A DNA stretch of 64,000 nt from Leclercia pneumoniae (GCF_017348915.1 NZ_CP071383.1:558001-622000), one strand, 5' to 3'; shown: positions 37,449 through 47,629, counted from the stretch's first letter. Program-made: numbers and translations. The notes: generated from the letters alone by a model not told the origin.

Positions 37449-39209
37449 TTATTCCGTCCTCAACAGCAACCGGGCCTGATAAACCAGCGCCTTATGACGA
37501 TCGCCCGTAAAGCAGGCATCTATGAGCGCAAACAGATCCTGTTCAACCAACACATGCCCTGCCGGGAAATGGGTGAGTATGGCTTCGGCAGCCAGACCCT
37601 GTTCCTTTGCCGCAGTAAGGATGAAGCGCAATGCTTCTTCCACACCATGATGTTCACAGCGATACTCTTTGCCAGTCCATAAGGTCTGCTTTGCCCAGCG
37701 CTCGGCAAAGGCACGTTCTCGCTCAGGCATTAATGGGTCTAACTCAAAACGCGTGTAAAGCTCAGAGGGTGCGTCATGACGCCGCATCTCTTCAGCAATG
37801 GCGCTGGCAAACTGAAGCGTCCGTTTCTCGTCGTGCAGAGAGTGCATCTGTCGGGGATCGTTTTTCAGATCGAAGAACTTATCTCCAAAACGCCATGGGT
37901 TAAGGTAGCCAAAGGTTGCAGGGATCTGCATGACCTGAGCCCCCAGGGTGAAATCGAAACCGGGATGGATACGGATATCAGTGAGTTCGCTAGTTTTAAA
38001 CATGCTGTCGATACGCGTTGGCATCAGGGTATATTCGTACAGGTTCTCCTTGCCGGCCTCGCGAGGGCATCGCATGTAAACGTAATTGCCATCAGTAATG
38101 TTGATGTGCCCACCGAAATAGCCAAACATTGCATAATCCCTGATCGGGGTATCATCTTGTACGGCAGGAAGAAGAGGTTTACCGGTCATAGATGGTGGAC
38201 GGGTAACGTCAAAGTAGTCCAGCAGGGTAGCCGGGATATCCACGGTTTGCGCCAGCGCGCTACGGCGTACGCCCTCTGCCTTACAGCGCGGATCGCGTAT
38301 AAAGAACGGCGTATTGGCGATTTCATTGTAAACCGGCATGATATTTTTGCCCCACCACTGGTGTTCACCCAGCAGGAAGCCATGATCGGTGCAGACGATA
38401 AATAGGGTATCTTCCCAGAGATTGAGCGCCTTAAGCTTATCCATAACCTGCCCGAGGTAGTCATCACACATTGTGATGAGCGCCTGGTAAAATTTTCGGA
38501 CCTTATCGTCGTCTTTACCGCCTGGCGAACCGCAGTAGTAAGGCACCCAGCCATCGAACTCATCCGGCGTGCAACCGTACTGCGCGAGATATTTTTCGGG
38601 CACAAAGAATGGCTCATGGGGATCGAAACACTCTATTTGCAGGAACCAGTTATCCTGGTGCTGATTCACATCGAGGAACTCCAGGCCAGCGCTGATGGTG
38701 CGATGCGTGAAATGCTCTTCCTGCGTGGGCATTGCGGCACGATTGATAAGATCCTGAGTCATTCGGCCACTGCGGCGACGAAGCGTCTCTTCATCCTCCA
38801 TGCCCTGCCAGTTAATCGCCGGTTTCTCAACCTGACCTTTCCAGCAATCGCCTTCCTGACCCCGGATAAATTCAAAGGTGGAATAACGCGTATGGTAGGT
38901 TGCGCCGCCATCACGCCAGTAATGTTTGTGGTCGGTTACCATATGGGTGTGGACACCGGCCTGCTTCAAAGCCTGAAACGTCGAGAAATCGAAGGGCTCT
39001 ATAGGACCCCAGCTGCGATGAAGGAAATTGTAACGGCCGGTGTGAAGTTCACGCCGGGCAGGCATACAAGGCATGCTGCCAACGTAGAAATTATCAAACT
39101 GTACAGATTCGTTTGCCAGCCGGGTAAAGTTAGGGGTGATGGCATCGCCCCCATAGGGGGCGAGATGGTTACGCGTCAACGTATCAAACATTAACATTAC
39201 AGCTTTCAT
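37449..39209 (-). CDS. Cys-type sulfatase, probably cytoplasmic sulfosugar sulfatase
   Basis: 586-residue alkaline-phosphatase-superfamily sulfatase. The formylglycine motif C-x-P-x-R is C48-M-P-A-R52, preceded by metal ligand D9 (MFDTLTRNHLAPYG). CTDHGFLLGEHQWWGK supplies later metal and substrate residues. There is no signal peptide (MKAVMLMFDTLTRNHLAP), so the enzyme should work in the cytoplasm. The Cys type needs an anaerobic maturase, and one is encoded divergently nearby. It is 14 nt downstream of the EIIBC gene. The substrate is probably a sulfated hexose or hexosamine delivered by that PTS; the exact sugar cannot be told. Confidence 0.88.
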   Translation of the reverse strand: MKAVMLMFDTLTRNHLAPYGGDAITPNFTRLANESVQFDNFYVGSMPCMPARRELHTGRYNFLHRSWGPIEPFDFSTFQALKQAGVHTHMVTDHKHYWRDGGATYHTRYSTFEFIRGQEGDCWKGQVEKPAINWQGMEDEETLRRRSGRMTQDLINRAAMPTQEEHFTHRTISAGLEFLDVNQHQDNWFLQIECFDPHEPFFVPEKYLAQYGCTPDEFDGWVPYYCGSPGGKDDDKVRKFYQALITMCDDYLGQVMDKLKALNLWEDTLFIVCTDHGFLLGEHQWWGKNIMPVYNEIANTPFFIRDPRCKAEGVRRSALAQTVDIPATLLDYFDVTRPPSMTGKPLLPAVQDDTPIRDYAMFGYFGGHINITDGNYVYMRCPREAGKENLYEYTLMPTRIDSMFKTSELTDIRIHPGFDFTLGAQVMQIPATFGYLNPWRFGDKFFDLKNDPRQMHSLHDEKRTLQFASAIAEEMRRHDAPSELYTRFELDPLMPERERAFAERWAKQTLWTGKEYRCEHHGVEEALRFILTAAKEQGLAAEAILTHFPAGHVLVEQDLFALIDACFTGDRHKALVYQARLLLRTE

Positions 39210-39223
39210 AAGACGTCTCTTCT

Positions 39224-40765
39224 TTATGAACCGATAAACTCTTCTACTTCATTCTTAATCAGGGTTACATGCGGGCCGTAGACTACCTGTACCCCCTCTC
39301 CACGGACGAAGGCGCCACGGCTACCTAACTGTTTGAAGGCTTCTACCGTTACCCGCTGCGGATCTTTTACCGTGATGCGCAGGCGCGTAGCGCAGCAGTC
39401 CACATCCACAATATTTTCACGTCCACCTAAAGCCTGAACGATGCCTTCAGCTCTCTCGTTACCGGCAAGCGTGGATGCCGGTTGTTCCTCTTCCGATTCC
39501 TCTTCACGGCCCGGCGTTCTGAGCTGTAACCACTTAATCAACGCGCGGAAGCTGAAGTAGTAGAGACAGAACATGACGAGCCCAAGCGGCAGCATCAGTA
39601 CCCAGTTTGTCTTTGCATTGCCCTGCAGTACACCAAACAACAGGAAGTCAATGAGCCCACCAGAGAAGGTCTGACCGACGGTAATTTGCAGGATATGCGT
39701 CAACATAAACGCCACGCCAGTCAGAACAATATGTACGCCATAGAGCAGTGGCGCACAGAACATGAACGCAAATTCAAGCGGCTCGGTGATACCGGTGACA
39801 AAGGCAGTCAGCGCAGCGGACAGCATCAGGCTGGCGACCTTTTTTTTGTTCTCTGGACGTGCGGAATGGTAAATAGCCAGCGCTGCACCCGGTAAACCAA
39901 ACATAAAGTCGGCGAAGCGGCCCGCCATGAAGCGTGAAACGCCGATGTAATATTGCGTGACAGAGGGATCGGCCAACTGAGCAAAGAAGATTTTCTGCGT
40001 GCCTTGTACTAGCTGCCCGTTGACCATTTGTTCCCCACCTACGCTGGTTAGCCAGAAAGGCAGATAAAACAGGTGATGCAGACCAAGCGGAATGAGGCAT
40101 TTGAGGATCATGCCGTAGATGAGTGTACCGACGTAGCCAGTCTTTTCGACCAGCCCGCCAAGGTGGGTAATGCCTATCTGAATATGCGGCCAGATCCAGA
40201 AAAGAGCCACCCCGAGGAAGATGGCGAAGAAAGAGGTTACGATAGGGACGAAACGTGAACCGCTAAAGAAGGCCAGCAGATTAGGAAGCTGCGTTTTCCC
40301 GAAGCGTTTCTGCACCCAGAACGCCAGGAGCCCACTCAGGATACCTCCCATGACCCCAGTCTGTAAGGTCGTGATACCCATTACGCTTGCCTGACCTGCC
40401 GCCGCCAGATTCTCTGTCGCCAGTGTGCCTGACAGTAACAGTGAGGCATTGATCGCCTTGTTCATCACGATAAAGCACAGCACTGCAGCAAGACCGGCGG
40501 TGCCTTTATCACTTCGGGCCATACCTACGGCTATCCCTACAGCAAACAGCAGGGACAGATTATCGAAGACCACGCTGCCGCATAGCTTCATGACCGTAAA
40601 GATCGCCTGAATAATCTCGCTGTTCAGTACAGGATAGGTAGCTATGGTAACCGGATTAGTGAAAACGCCGCCGAACCCCAGAAGCAGGCCTGCCGCGGGC
40701 AGGACAGCAATCGGCAGCATAAACGATTTACCCAGATTTTGTGCTCCGGCAAACAGTTTGCTCAT
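39224..40765 (-). CDS. PTS EIIBC permease, glucose/N-acetylglucosamine/maltose superfamily
   Basis: 513-residue inner-membrane transporter. The EIIC domain (about 1-415) has roughly ten helices and the signature GITEPLEFAFMF. A Glu-rich linker leads to the EIIB domain (about 435-513) with phospho-cysteine C458 in DVDCCATRLRITV. No EIIA is encoded here, so it likely uses the cell's EIIA-Glc (Crr), as GlcNAc-less family members do. First gene of the minus-strand operon. Its position before a sulfatase suggests import and phosphorylation of a sulfated sugar. Confidence 0.88.
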   Translation of the reverse strand: MSKLFAGAQNLGKSFMLPIAVLPAAGLLLGFGGVFTNPVTIATYPVLNSEIIQAIFTVMKLCGSVVFDNLSLLFAVGIAVGMARSDKGTAGLAAVLCFIVMNKAINASLLLSGTLATENLAAAGQASVMGITTLQTGVMGGILSGLLAFWVQKRFGKTQLPNLLAFFSGSRFVPIVTSFFAIFLGVALFWIWPHIQIGITHLGGLVEKTGYVGTLIYGMILKCLIPLGLHHLFYLPFWLTSVGGEQMVNGQLVQGTQKIFFAQLADPSVTQYYIGVSRFMAGRFADFMFGLPGAALAIYHSARPENKKKVASLMLSAALTAFVTGITEPLEFAFMFCAPLLYGVHIVLTGVAFMLTHILQITVGQTFSGGLIDFLLFGVLQGNAKTNWVLMLPLGLVMFCLYYFSFRALIKWLQLRTPGREEESEEEQPASTLAGNERAEGIVQALGGRENIVDVDCCATRLRITVKDPQRVTVEAFKQLGSRGAFVRGEGVQVVYGPHVTLIKNEVEEFIGS

Positions 40766-40789
40766 AAAGACCCCTGATGTTGGTGTTAT

Positions 40790-40836
40790 GAAGTTTATAT
40801 TTCATGTTATATTTGTTTTTGAGAAATATATGTTTC
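40790..40836. promoter_or_regulatory. Twin palindromic operator candidate between EIIBC and the sulfatase maturase
   Basis: Two related 14-nt imperfect palindromes, GAAGTTTATATTTC (40790-40803) and GAAATATATGTTTC (40823-40836), lie 33 nt apart centre to centre, about three helical turns. The reverse complement of the first agrees with the second at 11 of 14 positions. They occupy the 156-nt divergent gap. A dimeric RpiR-type regulator is the obvious candidate to bind. Confidence 0.55.
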
Positions 40837-40921
40837 GATCCTTTTTGTACAAAGTCAAAACACGTCAGCAAAAGAGTGAACTCTGTCACTAAATTTCCCG
40901 GCGTGATTTTCAGGAGTGCAT

Positions 40922-42145
40922 ATGAACAAACCCTTTCACCTTATGGCTAAGTCAGTCAGTTTTCAGTGCAATATCGCCTGCGACTACTGTTTTTATCTGG
41001 AGAAAGAAGAGGGAACACTCAAACCTCGTAAAGCTGCCCGTCATATGGACGATAGCACTCTGGAGGCTTATGTCCGGCAGTACATCGAATCAAACCCAGC
41101 CCCGGAAGTAGAGTTTACCTGGCAGGGTGGGGAGCCCACCCTTGCCGGTATCGCCTTTTATCAAAAGGCTCTGGAATTGCAAAAAAAGTTTGCTGGCACG
41201 AAACGCATTACCAACAGTATTCAGACTAACGGCGTGCTAATTGACGAGCAGTGGGCTGAATTTTTGGCGAGAAATCGCTTCCTGGTGGGACTCTCCATAG
41301 ACGGGCCGGCATGGCTACACGATCGGTATCGTAAGACTCGCAGCCAGCAATCGGTCTTTGATAAGGTGCTACGCGCTATGAGGCTGCTACAAAAGTATCG
41401 CGTTGAGGTGAATGTACTCACAGTCGTGAACAATGTAACGGCCGAGCACCCGCAAGAAATCTACGATTTCCTGACTCAGGAGTTGAAAGCGGAATTTGTT
41501 CAATTCATTCCTGCCGTAGAACAACGCGCTGTTGATAAAAAATACGGTGAATTATTGTATCCGCAGACGCTCAAAGGTTCTGTCACCGAGTGGTCGGTCT
41601 CAGGTGAACAATACGGACAATTTATGAAGGGGGTGTTTGATCGCTGGGTGCGAAAGGATGTCGGTCGGGTGTACGTTCAGATGTTTGACAGCGCTTTGGC
41701 TGCCTGGCTTGGAGAGAAACCGTCGTTGTGTGTCATGCAGTCATCGTGCGGGTTCGGTCTGGTGGTAGAGCAAAACGGTGATGTCTACAGCTGCGACCAC
41801 TATGTCTATCCTGAACATCGGCTGGGAAACGTCAGGCGAGATAATCTGGCCAGGATGGTCGCCAGTAAACAACAGCGCAAATTTGGTCTGGCAAAAACAG
41901 AGGTTAGTGCAGAGTGTATGCGTTGTGAGTGGCGCTTTGCCTGCCATGGCGGCTGCCCAAAACACCGTATCCATAAGAGTGGAGAGCGCTGGCACAATCA
42001 TCTTTGCGCGGGCTATAAAGCCATTTTTAGCCACATGGATCCTTACATGCGGTATATGGCTGATCAAATAAAAGCTCAGCAACCACCGGCCAGGGTTATG
42101 CAGGTTATTGATTCGATTGGCGCCTCTGAATCCATATCGAAATAA
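40922..42145 (+). CDS. Anaerobic sulfatase-maturating enzyme (radical SAM, SPASM)
   Basis: 407-residue radical-SAM enzyme that oxidises the sulfatase active-site Cys to formylglycine without oxygen. The C-x3-C-x2-C cluster is C16, C20, C23 (FQCNIACDYCFY). The C-terminal SPASM region supplies ligands for two more 4Fe-4S clusters (SSCGFG, YSCDHYVYPEHRLGN, CMRCEWRFACHGGCPKHR, LCAGYKAIF). ATG 40922 follows CAGGAG; a GTG 6 nt upstream overlaps the ribosome site and is unlikely. Transcribed divergently from the operon that encodes its probable substrate at 37449-39209. Confidence 0.92.
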   Translation: MNKPFHLMAKSVSFQCNIACDYCFYLEKEEGTLKPRKAARHMDDSTLEAYVRQYIESNPAPEVEFTWQGGEPTLAGIAFYQKALELQKKFAGTKRITNSIQTNGVLIDEQWAEFLARNRFLVGLSIDGPAWLHDRYRKTRSQQSVFDKVLRAMRLLQKYRVEVNVLTVVNNVTAEHPQEIYDFLTQELKAEFVQFIPAVEQRAVDKKYGELLYPQTLKGSVTEWSVSGEQYGQFMKGVFDRWVRKDVGRVYVQMFDSALAAWLGEKPSLCVMQSSCGFGLVVEQNGDVYSCDHYVYPEHRLGNVRRDNLARMVASKQQRKFGLAKTEVSAECMRCEWRFACHGGCPKHRIHKSGERWHNHLCAGYKAIFSHMDPYMRYMADQIKAQQPPARVMQVIDSIGASESISK

Positions 42146-42364
42146 TCAATTCTGACGAAGAGGAGCGTCTCACTCTTATCTCTGTAATGTCACGGAAGAG
42201 GTTATTTTAACGTGCCGGGTCGGTCACCTTTGTGGATAAAATAACAGCCCCTTCATTTGTGTAGCCCGTCGGGAATAGTCTCTTTACACCTGCGAACACG
42301 AACGACCAGTAACACGGCATCGACTACTTCAACGTCCCGACTACATGGCAACGCGTCCCGAATA

Positions 42365-42601
42365 TTACCCGCTTGCTCTCAGCGAGACGGGTTCCATAAC
42401 GTTCATTTTATAGCCAGTCGGGCCGCTCACCTTTTCCAGAACGCTATTATCAATAAAGCCAGCGTGTGCGTAGAGATCAACACTGCGCACCGGTGATTTT
42501 AGGGTGCAAAGAACAGCCGTACGACAGCGAGTTATAACAAATGACGGCACTGGCGTGTTTCTTGTGACTATTTTACCATTTTTCGACATCAGGGGTGTCA
42601 T
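42365..42601 (-). pseudogene. Possible gene remnant, unidentified
   Basis: A 78-residue frame with protein-like composition (SVDLYAHAGFIDNSVLEKVS, GPTGYKMNVMEPVSL) lacks a ribosome site and has a stop just upstream. A second minus-strand frame, ending near 42540, reads TEDNYRQNAANV then, after a stop, RRDAGNHLCVASK. This could be a frameshifted fragment of one gene. I do not recognise the family, and chance is possible. Confidence 0.2.
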
Positions 42602-42829
42602 GTTTGCTGGCTACACAAAGATGGTTGCCCGCATCCCGTCGTCAAACATTCGCGGCGTTCTGCCGATAATTATCTTCTGTCAAAGTGGACGTTAATGGCT
42701 GGGTGTCCGCTTCTTACCGTATTTTTCTCAGATGTAAGGTCTGTTTTCTCTACCGATCTTCATACCTATAAAAGCTTTCGACAGCATTAGAACGGTACAA
42801 GGTTTAAGACGACGATAGATTGTTTTTTG

Positions 42830-42845
42830 TGTTATAATTATAACA
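42830..42845. promoter_or_regulatory. Perfect 16-nt palindrome TGTTATAATTATAACA
   Basis: TGTTATAATTATAACA is fully self-complementary and contains a TATAAT -10-like hexamer on both strands. It could be an operator overlapping a promoter. No gene starts close by on either strand: the nearest are deoC, 440 nt to the right, and the end of the maturase gene to the left. Confidence 0.4.
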
Positions 42846-43140
42846 TTCTGTTCGCCGTCGTTTACCAGCATGTTAGATGGAAGAGGCTGCTAAAAGCCAA
42901 TGAGCCGCGAGAAGGCATAGTCAAAGCCTCCTTCTTCCGGTTCCAGCTATTTTGGCCGTTATAGAAGGCTTGTCACACTTAGCTGGCAACGTTATTGCAG
43001 GCCACTGAATAGGATGAGGGGCATAACTGCATCCTTAATCTGACTGTCTGGCATGAGCCACCTGGAGAGAGCGTGTGGCGGCTGGTTTTTAAAAACTACG
43101 CGTCTGCCTGACGTCGTCCTCAGCCGTCAGGGTGAGATTG

Positions 43141-43242
43141 TTTGAACTGGATCTCATTACAGTAATGCAAATTTGTATGCAGTTTTCATTAACTGTGATG
43201 AATGTCGAAGTGTATATGCGGGCGGATGTTAGAATATTCACA
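43141..43242 (+). promoter_or_regulatory. deoP2 control region (CRP, CytR, DeoR sites)
   Basis: The layout follows E. coli deoP2. An upstream CRP-like site occupies 43141-43159 (TTTGAACTGGATCTCATTA). A CytR interval and a second CRP-like site (TGTGATGAATGTCGAAGTG, 43194-43212) follow. The DeoR operator TGTTAGAATATTCACA (43227-43242) overlaps the -10-like TAGAAT (43230-43235). CRP activates, CytR and DeoR repress in E. coli. Sites were recognised by resemblance. Confidence 0.75.
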
Positions 43243-43286
43243 GACCCGCAAGGTGAAATTTTACGGCAAAGCCGTTGGAGACTGAT

Positions 43287-44066
43287 ATGACCGATTTAAC
43301 CGCAAGCAGCCTGCGCGCGTTGAAACTGATGGATCTGACTACCCTGAATGACGACGACACTAATGAAAAAGTGATCGCCCTGTGTCATCAGGCCAAAACC
43401 CCGGTGGGGACTACCGCTGCCGTCTGTATCTATCCACGTTTTATCCCGATTGCGCGTAAAACGCTGAAAGAGCAGGGCACGCCGGAAGTTCGCATAGCGA
43501 CCGTTACCAACTTCCCGCACGGGAACGACGACATTGAGATCGCGCTGGCCGAAACCCGCGCCGCCATTGCCTACGGTGCTGACGAAGTGGATGTGGTCTT
43601 CCCGTATCGTGCGCTGATTGCTGGCAACGAGCAGGTCGGTTTTGACCTGGTGAAAGCCTGTAAAGAGGCCTGTGCCGCGGCAAACGTGCTGCTGAAAGTG
43701 ATCATCGAAACCGGCGAGCTGAAAGAAGAGGCGCTGATTCGTAAAGCGTCTGAAATCGCGATCAAAGCGGGCGCCGATTTCATCAAAACCTCTACCGGTA
43801 AAGTGCCGGTGAACGCAACCCCGGAAAGCGCGCGCATCATGATGGAAGTGATCCGCGACATGGGTGTGGAAAAAACCGTCGGCTTCAAACCGGCTGGTGG
43901 CGTGCGTACCGCAGAAGACGCCCAGCAGTTCCTCGCCATTGCCGATGAACTCTTTGGCGCAGAGTGGGCGGATTCCCGTCACTACCGTTTCGGCGCATCC
44001 AGCCTGCTGGCAAGCCTGCTGAAAGCGCTGGGTCATGGCGACGGTAAGAGCGCCAGCAGCTACTAA
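43287..44066 (+). CDS. deoC: DeoC, deoxyribose-phosphate aldolase
   Basis: 259-residue class I aldolase that splits 2-deoxyribose-5-phosphate into glyceraldehyde-3-phosphate and acetaldehyde. Schiff-base K167 (IKTSTGK), proton-relay K201 (GFKPAGG) and D102 are at E. coli positions. I start at ATG 43287 after TTGGAGACTGAT; an in-frame ATG 12 nt upstream is less well placed. First gene of deoCABD. Confidence 0.97.
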   Translation: MTDLTASSLRALKLMDLTTLNDDDTNEKVIALCHQAKTPVGTTAAVCIYPRFIPIARKTLKEQGTPEVRIATVTNFPHGNDDIEIALAETRAAIAYGADEVDVVFPYRALIAGNEQVGFDLVKACKEACAAANVLLKVIIETGELKEEALIRKASEIAIKAGADFIKTSTGKVPVNATPESARIMMEVIRDMGVEKTVGFKPAGGVRTAEDAQQFLAIADELFGAEWADSRHYRFGASSLLASLLKALGHGDGKSASSY

Positions 44067-44075
44067 GTATGAATT

Positions 44076-44101
44076 GCCGGGTGACGCGTTGCGCTCCCGG
44101 C
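44076..44101. repeat. REP-like hairpin between deoC and deoA
   Basis: GCCGGG (44076-44081) pairs with CCCGGC (44096-44101) around a GC-rich centre, the usual enterobacterial REP form. Such elements between cistrons can buffer upstream mRNA from decay. Confidence 0.65.
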
Positions 44102-44120
44102 CTATTTTCGGGAGGTTACC

Positions 44121-45443
44121 GTGTTTCTCGCACAAGAAATTATTCGTAAAAAACGTGATGGTCAGGCCTTAAGCGACGAAGAGATCCGCTTCTTTATCAA
44201 CGGCATTCGCGATAACACCATCTCTGAAGGGCAGATTGCCGCCCTCGCGATGACCATCTTCTTCCACGATATGTCTATGCCTGAGCGCGTGTCGCTGACC
44301 ATGGCGATGCGGGATTCAGGAACGGTGCTGGACTGGAAAAGTCTTAATCTTAACGGCCCGATCGTCGATAAACATTCCACCGGCGGAGTCGGTGACGTCA
44401 CCTCCCTGATGCTGGGCCCGATGGTGGCAGCCTGCGGCGGTTACATCCCGATGATCTCCGGGCGTGGCCTGGGTCATACCGGCGGTACGCTCGACAAACT
44501 GGAAGCCATTCCAGGCTTCGATATCTTCCCGGATGACAATCGCTTCCGCGATATTATTAAAGACGTTGGCGTGGCGATTATTGGCCAGACCAGTTCGCTT
44601 GCGCCAGCGGACAAGCGTTTCTACGCCACCCGCGACATCACCGCCACCGTGGACTCCATCCCGCTGATTACCGCCTCTATTCTGGCGAAAAAGCTGGCGG
44701 AAGGGCTGGATGCGCTGGTGATGGACGTGAAGGTGGGTAGCGGCGCCTTTATGCCAACCTATGAGCTCTCTGAAGCGCTTGCCGAAGCGATCGTTGGCGT
44801 CTCCAACGGCGCGGGCGTGCGTACCACCGCACTGCTGACCGATATGAACCAGGTGCTGGCCTCCAGCGCGGGTAACGCCGTCGAAGTGCGTGAAGCGGTG
44901 CAGTTCCTGACCGGAGAGTACCGTAACTCACGTCTGCTCGACGTGACCATGGCGCTGTGCGTCGAGATGTTAATCTCCGGCAAGCTTGCCAAAGACGATG
45001 CAGAGGCGCGGGCGAAGCTGCAGGCGGTGCTGGACAACGGCAAAGCGGCCGAGATCTTTGGCCGGATGGTTGCCGCGCAAAAAGGGCCAACCGACTTCGT
45101 CGAAAACTATGCCAAATACCTGCCGACGGCGACGCTCAGCAAAGCCGTGTATGCGGATACCGAAGGCTTCGTCTCAGCGATGGACACCCGCGCGCTTGGC
45201 ATGGCGGTCGTCTCGATGGGTGGCGGTCGCCGTCAGGCCTCGGACACTATTGATTACAGCGTCGGTTTCACCGACATGGCCCGCCTGGGTGACAGCGTTG
45301 ACGGGCAACGTCCGCTGGCGGTGATCCACGCGAAAGATGAAGCCAGCTGGCAGGAAGCGGCGAAGGCGGTGAAAGCGGCAATTTGCCTTGACGATAAAGC
45401 GCCGGAAACCACGCCGACGGTCTATCGCCGTGTCACTGAATAG
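44121..45443 (+). CDS. deoA: DeoA, thymidine phosphorylase
   Basis: 440-residue enzyme that phosphorolyses thymidine and deoxyuridine to base and deoxyribose-1-phosphate. Signature motifs are KHSTGGVGD (phosphate loop) and [20 protein letters not shown] (substrate). It starts at GTG 44121 behind GGGAGGTT, giving [14 protein letters not shown] as in E. coli. Second gene of the operon. Confidence 0.97.
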   Translation: MFLAQEIIRKKRDGQALSDEEIRFFINGIRDNTISEGQIAALAMTIFFHDMSMPERVSLTMAMRDSGTVLDWKSLNLNGPIVDKHSTGGVGDVTSLMLGPMVAACGGYIPMISGRGLGHTGGTLDKLEAIPGFDIFPDDNRFRDIIKDVGVAIIGQTSSLAPADKRFYATRDITATVDSIPLITASILAKKLAEGLDALVMDVKVGSGAFMPTYELSEALAEAIVGVSNGAGVRTTALLTDMNQVLASSAGNAVEVREAVQFLTGEYRNSRLLDVTMALCVEMLISGKLAKDDAEARAKLQAVLDNGKAAEIFGRMVAAQKGPTDFVENYAKYLPTATLSKAVYADTEGFVSAMDTRALGMAVVSMGGGRRQASDTIDYSVGFTDMARLGDSVDGQRPLAVIHAKDEASWQEAAKAVKAAICLDDKAPETTPTVYRRVTE

Positions 45444-45454
45444 CGGTATACTGA

Positions 45455-46720
<1,266 letters not shown>

Positions 46721-46775
46721 TGTGACAGGGGTGCGGCCTGATGCCGGCACCCCGGCCCTCTCACATAATAAACAA

Positions 46776-46823
46776 GGGTGCGGTCTGATGCCCTCACCCC
46801 AACTCTCTCCTACAGGGAGAGGG
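46776..46823. repeat. Palindromic extragenic repeat (copy 2) between deoB and deoD
   Basis: GGTGCGGTCTGATGCCCTCACCCC followed by CTCTCTCCT-ACA-GGGAGAGGG; the hairpin is slightly degenerate. A related GGTGCGGCCTGATGCC tract lies just upstream (about 46730). One inverted unit of the family seen at 3714-3799. Confidence 0.7.
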
Positions 46824-46850
46824 AAAATCTCAATGAAAAGGAACTGAAAG

Positions 46851-47570
46851 ATGGCAACTCCTCACATTAATGCAGAAATGGGTGATTTCGCTGACGTCGT
46901 ATTGATGCCGGGCGACCCGCTGCGCGCTAAGCACATTGCTGAAACTTTCCTGGAAGATGTGCGTGAAGTGAACAACGTTCGCGGCATGCTCGGCTTCACC
47001 GGTACCTATAAGGGCCGCAAAATCTCTGTTATGGGTCACGGTATGGGCATCCCATCCTGCTCCATCTACACCAAAGAGTTGATCACCGATTTCGGCGTGA
47101 AGAAGATCATCCGTGTGGGCTCCTGCGGCGCCGTGCGTATGGACGTGAAGCTGCGCGATATCGTGATCGGTATGGGCGCCTGCACCGACTCCAAAGTCAA
47201 CCGTATGCGTTTCAAAGATCACGACTTTGCCGCCATCGCGGACTTCGATATGGTGCGTAACGCGGTAGACGCGGCGAAAAACCTGGGCGTGGATGCGCGC
47301 GTGGGCAACATCTTCTCCGCAGACCTGTTTTACTCTCCGGACGGTGAAATGTTCGACGTGATGGAGAAGTACGGCATTCTGGGCGTGGAAATGGAAGCGG
47401 CGGGCATCTACGGCGTCGCGGCGGAATTTGGTGCAAAAGCGCTGACCATCTGCACCGTGTCTGACCACATCCGTACCCACGAGCAGACCACTGCCGCTGA
47501 GCGTCAGACCACCTTTAATGACATGATTAAAATCGCGCTGGAATCGGTTCTGCTGGGCGATAAAGCCTAA
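46851..47570 (+). CDS. deoD: DeoD, purine-nucleoside phosphorylase
   Basis: 239-residue hexameric enzyme that phosphorolyses purine (deoxy)nucleosides. Phosphate and substrate motifs are [33 protein letters not shown] (E179 to E184 region) and the catalytic aspartate in [10 protein letters not shown]. Last gene of the deo operon. The gap from deoB carries palindromic repeats, which may uncouple its expression. Confidence 0.97.
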   Translation: MATPHINAEMGDFADVVLMPGDPLRAKHIAETFLEDVREVNNVRGMLGFTGTYKGRKISVMGHGMGIPSCSIYTKELITDFGVKKIIRVGSCGAVRMDVKLRDIVIGMGACTDSKVNRMRFKDHDFAAIADFDMVRNAVDAAKNLGVDARVGNIFSADLFYSPDGEMFDVMEKYGILGVEMEAAGIYGVAAEFGAKALTICTVSDHIRTHEQTTAAERQTTFNDMIKIALESVLLGDKA

Positions 47571-47582
47571 TCATCTCGTCCT

Positions 47583-47603
47583 CCCTCTCCCTTTGGGAGA
47601 GGG
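47583..47603. repeat. Palindromic extragenic repeat (copy 3) between deoD and lplA
   Basis: CCCTCTCCC-TTT-GGGAGAGGG, perfect 9-bp stem, followed by CTGGAATGCGGTTATCAGACCG. It lies between convergent deoD and lplA and could serve as a shared terminator. yjjJ occupies this place in E. coli K-12 but is absent here. Confidence 0.75.
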
Positions 47604-47629
47604 CTGGAATGCGGTTATCAGACCGCCCG

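Larger units (their letters stand above)
42146..43140. other. Gene-poor interval between the maturase gene and deoP2
   Basis: About 1 kb with no convincing gene, unusual for this compact region. Composition is lower in GC than the flanking deo genes. It holds a possible degraded frame on the minus strand (42365-42601), a perfect 16-nt palindrome (42830-42845) and, at about 42880-42940, imperfect complementary tracts (GGAAGAGGC and GCCTCCTTCTTCC). This may be the scar of gene replacement where yjjI lies in E. coli. No tRNA, transposase or integrase signature is visible. Confidence 0.5.

Noticed and set aside
42257-42695. Plus-strand frames in the gene-poor interval
   Set aside because: Ser/Thr/Arg-rich translations without ribosome sites or any recognisable motif.
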